This document shows positions 24,101-30,103 of a stretch of DNA of 30,103 bases, in pieces. The stretch lies in assembly GCA_041660525.1 (NCBI GenBank), contig JBAZWD010000018.1, positions 1 to 30,103 of the forward strand. The letters run 5' to 3'. This DNA comes from JABCZS01 sp041660525. Lineage in GTDB: Bacteria > Pseudomonadota > Gammaproteobacteria > JABCZS01. The notes under the pieces were generated by a model, which searched no databases, was not told the origin of the DNA, and was given only the letters and a program-made list of their open reading frames with translations. The number at the start of each line of letters is the position of its first letter. Within the stretch, counting starts at the first letter, position 1. The translations under genes and the position numbers were made by a program.

Positions 24101-25972
24101 AAAATAATATGCGATACATTGAAGCAGGAAAAAGAATTTGAACATGAGAAACCTGAACAGTGTATTTTACTTACTAGTATCTACGCACGTCGGTTACTCA
24201 CTTTATTAAATACCTCTGCTAATGTGTTAACCTATATAAGGGAGCACCGCACGCCTAATATATTTTCGCCGATTCATGATTTATGTTTATTCACCGTACC
24301 TAAAACATCGGCATATGATCGCAGTCACTGGGCAGAGTTAGCCTTGAAAGACGGCCCTAAATTAGCTGCATATTTTCATCTTGCTGATAAAATTGAAGCA
24401 TTACTCGGACGCAAACCTGATAATTTAATGGAAGTAAAAAAGTCAGCAAAACGTATTCATTATATGCGCGAAGAAGAAAAACCATCATTGGCATACTTAT
24501 TTTCTGAATATCTCATACCAGAAGAGGCTTTTGATTTAACATTAAATTGTTTAGCCCGCATACCTGTCAAAGATCAACTGCCGAACATCACGATTTATGG
24601 CGATGCTTTACCAGAGTCCTTACACGAATTTTATTTAAAAAAATTACCTAAAACAGATCCTCGCGGTTTTATTTTAGGCGCTATGACTCATAATTGTCAA
24701 AGTGTAGGTAGTGCAGGTCAAGATTGTGCTTTGCATGGTATGCTTTCAGAATATGGTGGATTTTATGTGTTATTTAAAAAAACTGCACCATCTGAGATTG
24801 AAAAAAAAGAAAGATTAATACAATCCATAGTAAGCGTTGCTGATTATGACAGTTTTTTAAAAAAAATAAATACCAGCGAGCAGCGAAAAAAATATTTAGA
24901 AACTAAACGCGTGCTGGCTGATAAATACCGGATTTCTATTAATGACAATAAAGCATTATATACGGCCTTATTAGATGAAGAAAAAATGCATCTCGAACGT
25001 CTTAAAGAAGGTGAGGTAATCGCACAATGTTGGGCTTGGTTTGCCACTGATGGTAGCCTAGTGTTTGATTCTTGGGAGCGTAAGCGCGATGAGTATGACG
25101 TATTATGTCAACCGTTTTTATGCGCCGCTGCTAAACAAATTGTGGCACAAGGTGTGCCACGCGTATTAATCGGTTTGGGTGGTTACACACCAGAACAAGC
25201 CTTCCCACAAAAATTAAACATCTTAACAGAGCCGCGAGATTACAAAGGTTATCGTGACTCCAGCGAGAAACAAGCCACTATTTGGGATAGCGTTAATCAA
25301 GCCAATACCCCCCCCTCTCAATCAGATAACACAAACTTTGCACTAAGTATTGTGGATGAGTTAATCAAATATTCGCTATTTTTTGCGCCGCATCAAGATA
25401 TTTATCAAGCAAACAACGTGGACAACCTACTGCAGTATTATGCAAAAGATAACCCTGATGTAATCATTTTGCCAAGTTATATGCCTAATAATAAAAATCC
25501 TTATCAGCCAGTTACGAAAGAAAAAATTAAAGAAATATTAGATCCAGCTGCTCTAAATAAGGAACGAGAGGTTATAATCTTGATCCAAGCACTACGCCTA
25601 CAGCAGTATTGGCAAGGGATCATCATGCTGTTTGATATGAAAAAATATCAACCAAACAAACTCTCTGCGGCATTACAAATTTTTTATTTACATCCAGCTG
25701 CGAAAAAAATTGATACTGTATCATTAAATGAAATTAATCCTTTTATTCACAAGCATTGGTCTTCAAACGATGCACGCATTGATAATAAGTTATGTTATAC
25801 ATCAGCCCCCTATCACAGTGGTGCTTGGCTGATGGCTACCTTAAAAGTGTTTATTCAACAAAAGTTGTTAAGACCAATATATTATGCCGAAACTGATTTT
25901 CAGGACTTAACGACGCAACATCAAAATGAATTACAAATTGCGTTAATGAGTGATCTGCAATTTAAGCCCTGA
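21179..25972 (+). CDS. Giant ankyrin-repeat protein with unassigned Cys-motif C-terminal region
   Basis: A 1597-residue soluble protein. Ankyrin repeats, many degenerate, cover about 95-955. The clearest are TPLSIAAQGENTALCRLLIQ (about 98), TAIHLAVQKLLPEFVQELLS (about 485) and HSALHIAAQKGLANLYRKML (about 911). The C-terminal 640 residues have no repeats. Residues about 1170-1350 contain a conserved-looking block: NCQSVGSAGQDCALHG (C1173, C1183), YGGFYVLFKK, VIAQCWAWF, SLVFDSWER and PRVLIGLGGYTP. This order of motifs is reminiscent of a GNAT-like acetyltransferase fold, but I would not assign it on this basis. An eight-C run (25308-25315) lies in the coding frame. The stop is five bases from the stop of the convergent pseudokinase gene. 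Likely a host-interacting scaffold with an enzymatic C-terminus; the substrate is unknown. Confidence 0.85.
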   Translation: MKTLTTALEQTLKQRFTTESVDTAITLINGKESVHDIQLFNEPLLIALCQKAAVVSQSRLSFFYEAALDESARAQCLRLITSILDHDSTMVNQSHARRTPLSIAAQGENTALCRLLIQRGAELTFFFHYLSSWSKDHWSEALALFTETLTARPETAVLLNKEYMINGDKTPHYVLDYAIVYRNIELFKLLKKFNAKPNTHDPLHMWNFAYETNNSDLLEELLINNIAHYQNEQGATALHLISDKIWAKKLLKAGANINASSEHFPTPITQHINMLLFTENNTALYDQYYELIEYLLMHGANIELLDNKGRDVFSSIFEKFDNKIARLLLRFINITTPQWSTLLHRAVQAQQWQFARILIDKNIALDIKDHENKQAIERLPDSAYHLLTNDEINQDVKFITEYLIKNTTQALDMHNAQKLLMYCIVLDLYDKFLIILNRYFTSPNLLDYELWGGTPLTATLSNDKAKYFDVLIKHKVNVNYQLTTSKSTAIHLAVQKLLPEFVQELLSAGANVMLENNLYVWPMVTLCQYFDHSAPAKIIFKALYAKQNLQAKNSQGRDLLQILLDYASNHFFVCRILEASQILPDLEAQIKLLKYIVENNLQELASRFLTENSVENNKKLLPLFARHTIQAQHNDFLILLFKHHLPANIVLTNNYGTLPPFLLESIFLHPQARQGMDTANLQKMAITVIEQGAYIHIETPENISFLHAAITYCWHSVIEKLLPYYQKQLNCTYTHHDRKTSFLKTAIMADDKTIVKLLIDAGANKEVLDDSKRNSIHLACVRNNLELTRYLHEEHQVAINTTYPDINFMTTIEKSALDIVLEKHDFTKSLLLIDYLLSHGCPVFSHTVNIAVTRNLPEVFIIRLLSALPNEALDGLAFLHHVLQYELNDVVIWLLESKHATQQLKNFDRNGHSALHIAAQKGLANLYRKMLAHGADPMITDPFGERPYHHAWYLGKNIIMGWTQFSGDLCSDDFKIICDTLKQEKEFEHEKPEQCILLTSIYARRLLTLLNTSANVLTYIREHRTPNIFSPIHDLCLFTVPKTSAYDRSHWAELALKDGPKLAAYFHLADKIEALLGRKPDNLMEVKKSAKRIHYMREEEKPSLAYLFSEYLIPEEAFDLTLNCLARIPVKDQLPNITIYGDALPESLHEFYLKKLPKTDPRGFILGAMTHNCQSVGSAGQDCALHGMLSEYGGFYVLFKKTAPSEIEKKERLIQSIVSVADYDSFLKKINTSEQRKKYLETKRVLADKYRISINDNKALYTALLDEEKMHLERLKEGEVIAQCWAWFATDGSLVFDSWERKRDEYDVLCQPFLCAAAKQIVAQGVPRVLIGLGGYTPEQAFPQKLNILTEPRDYKGYRDSSEKQATIWDSVNQANTPPSQSDNTNFALSIVDELIKYSLFFAPHQDIYQANNVDNLLQYYAKDNPDVIILPSYMPNNKNPYQPVTKEKIKEILDPAALNKEREVIILIQALRLQQYWQGIIMLFDMKKYQPNKLSAALQIFYLHPAAKKIDTVSLNEINPFIHKHWSSNDARIDNKLCYTSAPYHSGAWLMATLKVFIQQKLLRPIYYAETDFQDLTTQHQNELQIALMSDLQFKP
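25308..25315 (+). repeat. Eight-C homopolymer within the ankyrin gene
   Basis: The run encodes TPP in ANTPPSQSD at about residue 1380. A slip of one base would remove the last 220 or so residues. Pure C/G runs this long are uncommon in AT-rich coding DNA and can act as phase-variable tracts. Confidence 0.7.
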
Positions 25973-26002
25973 TATTGTCACGTTCGAAATTGTAACCCTA
26001 AA
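25938..26002. repeat. Inverted duplicate of 1-65 (right copy)
   Basis: This copy spans the last codons of the ankyrin gene, the five-base gap and the last codons of the pseudokinase gene. It reads continuously into both genes, so it is the original context. The copy at 1-65 is displaced. Confidence 0.9.
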
Positions 26003-27864
26003 GCCTCGCAACGTTTTTGCGCCTCTACACTCCCTTCTTGTGCAGCTCGCTTATACCAACCCTGTGCTTGTGTAAAATCAGGTTGCACGCCATCACCCTT
26101 TTCCAACATCACACCCACCATGTATAATGCGCGGTTGTGCGGCTTTGCTGTTTCTGTGCCTTTTAGGAACCACGTATAAGCTTGGGGCTTATTTTCAGGA
26201 ACCACTTGTCCTGTTTCTTGTGGCCGCAGGTAATAATTACCTACAGCCGTGCAACTTTTTGTATCCCCCGCTTGCGCCGCTAAACGAAATAACTCTAAGG
26301 CTTGCGAAAATTCTTTTTTTGCAAAACATTGTCTAGCACGATCATAGAACGCCTCACTATCAGGTTTTATGACCCAGGCGTCTAATACGCGTATAACTTT
26401 AGACCATTGTGGCCGCTTAGCTACGTCCGCTTGCCAGCATTCAATGATTAAATCACTCAGCGCCGCATCAATGTCTGCGGGAATGTGTTCGCGCACCCCG
26501 GACAATACCTCTTCGGTACTGCGACTTGGTGTAGGAGCACTGCCTGTGAGTAGAGTCCATAATAAAGTACCATAGCTATAAATATCAGATCCTTTGCTAT
26601 AAACTTTATTACTTAGCACTTCCGGTGCTTGCCAAGCCGGCGCATAAGGAGTCTCACCAACAGGCATAACATCCGGATGTGCAATTTTTGCCACACTAAA
26701 ATCACTGAGTTTTGCTTGATAATTATTATTTAGCAAAACATTGCGGCTACTGACGTTGCAATGAACAATATTTTGTTGATGTAAATAGTCTAATCCCCTA
26801 GCAATATCCAAAGCTATTTGTTTAGCCTGTCTTGGCGTAAATGGCATGGATTCTTTTTTTAAGACCTCATCAAGCGATCCTTTATTCATATATTCCATGA
26901 CAGAAACTGTATAGTCAGCAGCTAAACAGCCTCGATACCACGTAATGATAGACGGATGCGCAGATAATAATGACATGACCTGCATCTCGCGCATTAAGGC
27001 TGCGCGCGCTGCTGAATCATTAGGAGCGACTGTTTTTAAAGTAACCGTTTGTCCATTCCAATATCCCATGTGAATAATACCCACACGCCCACGCGCGATT
27101 TCTTGCAAAAACACTACGTCTTGAGGGCTCACCTGTTTTTTTGCCAATAAAGGTTCCGCACCTTCTCCCATCGTCGGGGTCTTAAAATGCTGCTGATGCA
27201 GCAGAGCAATAATTTGTTCAAGCCCTGCATTCAAGATACCAAAATGTTGTGTTTGAGTATTATGACTCGTCAGCGTGAGTTGATACATTTTTTGTTGAAA
27301 AGCAATCATCTCTTCCTGTGTGCTTAAAATTTCTGTTAAATCACCACCGATGGCGCTTAACATTTCTTTGAGCACAGCTTGGTCTTTAATATAATCTGCC
27401 TTATCTTGTTCGCGATTAAATAGTTGTTGAATATTAATAGAAACATGCAATGCGGCAATTCTTTCTTCTAACCCGCGATTAAGCCCTGTGAAATTATCGG
27501 CATCATCACCTGCTTTGATAAAACGTTTTGCATAACGTTTAACAAAATTACTGGTTGTATTATCTTTAAAATGCAATACAAATTCTTTACACTCTTCTAG
27601 TAGTATTTTCAGCTGCTTTAATTCTTCCACAAAATGCTTATTATCAGGCAAAGTTTGCAACTCTGCCAAAGTCTGTGCCACTTTATTAATACGTCCAGCC
27701 AAAGTTTGACAACGGTGTTGATTAGCTTTAACTACTTGTGCTGTATCATAAATAAATTTTGCTATTTGCAAGACTGCAGAAATTAATCCTTGTGGATCAA
27801 TATGAGGTTTAATTACTTGTTCGATTTTATGTTGGTAAAGATTTGCTGTTGAATTATCAAACAC
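25978..27864 (-). CDS. MLKL-like protein: helical N-terminal domain, TKL-type pseudokinase, Sel1 repeats
   Basis: A 628-residue protein starting at GTG, with AAGGAG eight bases upstream. Residues 1-150 are helices that resemble the four-helix bundle of MLKL/HeLo-type proteins (HRCQTLAGRINKVAQTLAEL, then KILLEECKEFVLHF and GLNRGLEERIAALHVSINIQ). About 150-228 are further helices placed like the MLKL brace. About 245-500 is a kinase fold: weak glycine loop ARGRVG, VTLK (K277), REM (E293), HCNVSSRNVLL (N370 where HRD has Asp, S372 for the catalytic-loop Lys, N375 kept), SDFS (D388 kept, Gly to Ser), QAPEV and a terminal KRPQW. Loss of the catalytic Asp predicts a pseudokinase that may still bind nucleotide. 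About 505-625 are Sel1 repeats. In MLKL, phosphorylation of the pseudokinase releases the bundle to permeabilise membranes. Similar action here is inferred. The gene follows an active-type kinase gene in the same operon. Confidence 0.75.
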   Translation of the reverse strand: MFDNSTANLYQHKIEQVIKPHIDPQGLISAVLQIAKFIYDTAQVVKANQHRCQTLAGRINKVAQTLAELQTLPDNKHFVEELKQLKILLEECKEFVLHFKDNTTSNFVKRYAKRFIKAGDDADNFTGLNRGLEERIAALHVSINIQQLFNREQDKADYIKDQAVLKEMLSAIGGDLTEILSTQEEMIAFQQKMYQLTLTSHNTQTQHFGILNAGLEQIIALLHQQHFKTPTMGEGAEPLLAKKQVSPQDVVFLQEIARGRVGIIHMGYWNGQTVTLKTVAPNDSAARAALMREMQVMSLLSAHPSIITWYRGCLAADYTVSVMEYMNKGSLDEVLKKESMPFTPRQAKQIALDIARGLDYLHQQNIVHCNVSSRNVLLNNNYQAKLSDFSVAKIAHPDVMPVGETPYAPAWQAPEVLSNKVYSKGSDIYSYGTLLWTLLTGSAPTPSRSTEEVLSGVREHIPADIDAALSDLIIECWQADVAKRPQWSKVIRVLDAWVIKPDSEAFYDRARQCFAKKEFSQALELFRLAAQAGDTKSCTAVGNYYLRPQETGQVVPENKPQAYTWFLKGTETAKPHNRALYMVGVMLEKGDGVQPDFTQAQGWYKRAAQEGSVEAQKRCEALGLQFRT

Positions 27865-27872
27865 CTGATTAG

Positions 27873-27878
27873 CTCCTT
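27873..27878 (-). promoter_or_regulatory. Ribosome binding site overlapping the kinase stop codon
   Basis: AAGGAG overlaps the TAA stop of the kinase gene (27877-27879) and lies eight bases before the GTG of the pseudokinase gene. This decides the GTG start and implies translational coupling of the two genes. Confidence 0.75.
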
Positions 27879-30075
27879 ATTTTGTAAACATACTCGGATA
27901 TTCCGGCGCTTTGTTATTAATCTCAGTGATCTGTTTTAAATTGTTTAGTCTATTAATTGCTTCATCAATATTAGGTCTTGAGGCAGGGGTTTTATCCCAA
28001 GAGTCCAGAATTAATTTTGTATAAGCATCAGGCGTAGATGCTGGAATTTCAGGGCGTTTATCATTACGTATTTTTTCTGAGATTTGGCCTTCTTTTAACC
28101 CCTGAAATGGAACTTGGTGACTTGATAATTCATAAAGCACCATACCATAAGCAAATATATCTGTCTTTTCATCATATTTGTATTCATCGATATGTGGGTC
28201 TAATAACTCTGGCGCCATCCACGCGGTAGTACCACAAGCCGATTTTGTTTTTGCAGCGCTGCTGCTCGAAGCTTTAGTTGTCGTTAAACCAAAATCAGAT
28301 AATTTAGCACGGCTTCTGTCATCTAATAACACATTTAAGCTTTTTAAATCACGATGGATAACATGTTTGCTGTGTAAATAAGCAAGACCGTAGCTCATGT
28401 CTAATGCAATTTGAATACGTTGCAACCACATAACGGCTGAAGGTTGGTTTTTTTTCAAATAACCATACAGTGAACCGCCCGCCATGAATTCTAAAATTAA
28501 ACAGTAAGGCTTTTCACACATACCTTTTAAACGTACCGTATAATCTGAATGTAATTGTGACATATGTTGCGCTTCACTCAAAAAAGCATCGATAGCAGCT
28601 GCATCTTCGACATCCATGGTTAATTGTTTAACTGCAACAGTTTCATAACCTTGGGTGGCCTTGAATACAACACCATATGCACCTTCACCTAAACGTTCAC
28701 CTAACTTTAAAGTGTGATATGGAACTAGAAAAGTGTCGGATAATGATAATTTTGTAAATTCATTAGTGATACTATTGTTAGAGTTAGATGACACTGCAAC
28801 GTTATTATTTACACCAGAGCGAATTACACTTTGCCCAGTTGATGTCCGTGCATTTACTTCTACTGATTCTTTTTCTACGATTGATGTTGAAACATTTTTT
28901 GATAATTTAATACGATCATATACTGACTTAGATAAAGGAGTTTCTGTCGGAGTCAACCCTTTTAATGTAAATGCTTTTTCATACCATTTTGCAGCTTCGA
29001 CAAGATTTTTTGGTAAAACATGCCCATATTCATATAACCAGCCTATGGCAAAGCATCCATCTGCGGAGTCATTATTCCAGTACTTTGTTTTAATAGCTTC
29101 TATATCAACAGCTGCTTTTTGAAACCAACTAATCGCCACATTCAGATTATTACTATTTTGTGGTATTCCACGCCCCATTCTGTACATATTAGCCAAAGAA
29201 AAACAAGCAGCCGTAAACCCTTGACTTGCAGACTTTTCAAATAACAAAACCGCATTGGCATCATCTTGAGTCACACCTTTCCCATCACGATAAGCTGCCC
29301 CTAAATTGTTTTGTATAAGAGGTATATTTTTTTTTGCCGCTATGTTGCCTTTTTCAGCCGCATTTTCAAGCCAAAATAATGCTTTGCTGTAATTTTTAGG
29401 CGTGCCCTGACCATTGGCATATAACGTAGCTAAGAAAACTTGAGCATCTAAGTTTCCTTGTTGAGCAGCTTTTTCAAGCCAAAAAAAAGCCATCGGATAG
29501 TTTACGACAACGCCTGTACCATTATAGTAAAGAGTGGCCAGCTGAAGTTGTGCAGATGCATTTTCTTCTTTAACAGCCTCTGTAAAGCATGAGAATGCCT
29601 TAGCATAATTTTCAGGAACACCTTCAACACCTAAATTGATACAGCCTAAATAATAATAGGCCATTAGCTTTCCTTGCAGAGCAGCTTTCTCAAACCAAAA
29701 TAAAGCCATCGGATAGTTTACGGGAATGCCTACACCATTATAGTAAAGCGTACCCAACTGAAATTGCGCAGCAACATTCCCATTTCGTGCAGATTGTTCA
29801 AGCCAATAGAATGCTTTAGTGTAATCTTGAGGAACACCTACGTTACCTAAATATATCGAGCCGCAACAAAATTGTCCACCCGCATGCCCTTGCTTTGCAG
29901 CTTTCTCAAACCACGGTAATGCAGTGACATAATCTGCTGGAACACGGTGCGCATACGCTATACCTAATTTCACCTGGGCTTCAGCATCACCTGACTTCGC
30001 TTGCGCTTCGGTAAGTAAATCAGCCGAATTTTGATTCATATTATTTTTTAATACATTTGAGAAAAAGCTAAACAT
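27877..30075 (-). CDS. Sel1-repeat protein kinase of the TKL/RIPK type, active-site complete
   Basis: A 732-residue protein. AAGGA nine to ten bases upstream supports the ATG. Residues 30-370 are about nine Sel1-like repeats, for example AQFQLGTLYYNGVGIPVNYP. A Ser/Asn/Thr-rich linker (about 395-445) follows. Residues 455-715 are a protein kinase domain with every key element: GEGAYG (463-468), AVK (K483), FLSEA (E501), HRDLKSLN (D576, K578, N581), DFG (594-596), GTTAWMAPE (616-623), DIFAYGMVLYEL and SRP near the end. The HRDLKSLNVLLD and GTTAWMAPE forms are those of tyrosine-kinase-like kinases such as RIPK, MLK and plant/amoebal TKLs, not of classical bacterial Hanks kinases, which suggests acquisition from a eukaryote. 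No transmembrane segment is seen. It is the first gene of a two-gene operon; the pseudokinase with the same repeats is its obvious candidate partner or substrate. Confidence 0.9.
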   Translation of the reverse strand: MFSFFSNVLKNNMNQNSADLLTEAQAKSGDAEAQVKLGIAYAHRVPADYVTALPWFEKAAKQGHAGGQFCCGSIYLGNVGVPQDYTKAFYWLEQSARNGNVAAQFQLGTLYYNGVGIPVNYPMALFWFEKAALQGKLMAYYYLGCINLGVEGVPENYAKAFSCFTEAVKEENASAQLQLATLYYNGTGVVVNYPMAFFWLEKAAQQGNLDAQVFLATLYANGQGTPKNYSKALFWLENAAEKGNIAAKKNIPLIQNNLGAAYRDGKGVTQDDANAVLLFEKSASQGFTAACFSLANMYRMGRGIPQNSNNLNVAISWFQKAAVDIEAIKTKYWNNDSADGCFAIGWLYEYGHVLPKNLVEAAKWYEKAFTLKGLTPTETPLSKSVYDRIKLSKNVSTSIVEKESVEVNARTSTGQSVIRSGVNNNVAVSSNSNNSITNEFTKLSLSDTFLVPYHTLKLGERLGEGAYGVVFKATQGYETVAVKQLTMDVEDAAAIDAFLSEAQHMSQLHSDYTVRLKGMCEKPYCLILEFMAGGSLYGYLKKNQPSAVMWLQRIQIALDMSYGLAYLHSKHVIHRDLKSLNVLLDDRSRAKLSDFGLTTTKASSSSAAKTKSACGTTAWMAPELLDPHIDEYKYDEKTDIFAYGMVLYELSSHQVPFQGLKEGQISEKIRNDKRPEIPASTPDAYTKLILDSWDKTPASRPNIDEAINRLNNLKQITEINNKAPEYPSMFTK

Positions 30076-30103
30076 GACTTGGTGTTCCTTATAATGCGAT
30101 AAA

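Noticed and set aside
25973..25977. A bidirectional terminator between the convergent ankyrin and pseudokinase genes
   Set aside because: Only five bases separate the stops and no stem with a T-run is visible.
28733..29122. A 129-residue + strand frame inside the kinase gene
   Set aside because: Antisense to clear Sel1 repeats and linker; no homology or ribosome binding site.

Overview
The window is AT-rich DNA from what looks like an intracellular, amoeba- or arthropod-associated gammaproteobacterium, most likely of the order Legionellales (Legionella/Coxiella/Berkiella-like). This is inferred from gene content: very large soluble proteins built from eukaryote-like modules (leucine-rich repeats, ankyrin repeats, Sel1 repeats, Ser/Thr-type kinase domains, a perforin-like MACPF domain, an OTU deubiquitinase-like domain), mixed with many IS remnants. 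No rRNA, tRNA, CRISPR array or core metabolic gene was seen. A ParA-type ATPase and a broken tyrosine recombinase suggest a plasmid or integrated element, but this is not proven.

Layout. 1-575: a 65-bp exact inverted copy of sequence found at 25938-26002, then a 210-bp element with 25-bp terminal inverted repeats and five 19-bp transposase-site-like repeats, then a 12-G tract. 576-3827 (-): a ParA ATPase fused to a Ulp1-like segment and an OTU protease-like domain. 4015-4680: truncated tyrosine recombinase and non-coding debris. 4681-6908 (-): a complete IS481-family element inserted in the remains of an IS66-family element. 6940-9476 (-): an ATPase_2-type AAA protein and a Sel1-repeat protein. 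9702-11259: three abutting IS fragments (ISAs1, IS256, IS3), all broken. 11509-11835: probable C-terminal gene fragment.

11951-25972 (+): four large genes in a row, namely an ankyrin/coiled-coil protein, a 1599-residue LRR protein, a 917-residue MACPF protein with six nearly identical 41-residue repeats, and a 1597-residue ankyrin protein. A good promoter-like sequence lies just before the first.

25978-30075 (-): two genes 12 bp apart that converge on the ankyrin gene. The upstream gene encodes Sel1 repeats followed by a kinase domain of the TKL/RIPK type with all catalytic residues. The downstream gene encodes an N-terminal helical region resembling the MLKL four-helix bundle plus brace, then a kinase-like domain lacking the catalytic Asp (HCN in place of HRD, DFS in place of DFG), then Sel1 repeats. 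An active kinase beside an MLKL-shaped pseudokinase recalls the eukaryotic RIPK3-MLKL necroptosis pair. It is the strongest candidate here for an undescribed system, either a set of host-directed effectors or a bacterial membrane-killing module. The pairing is visible in the sequence; the mechanism is inference.
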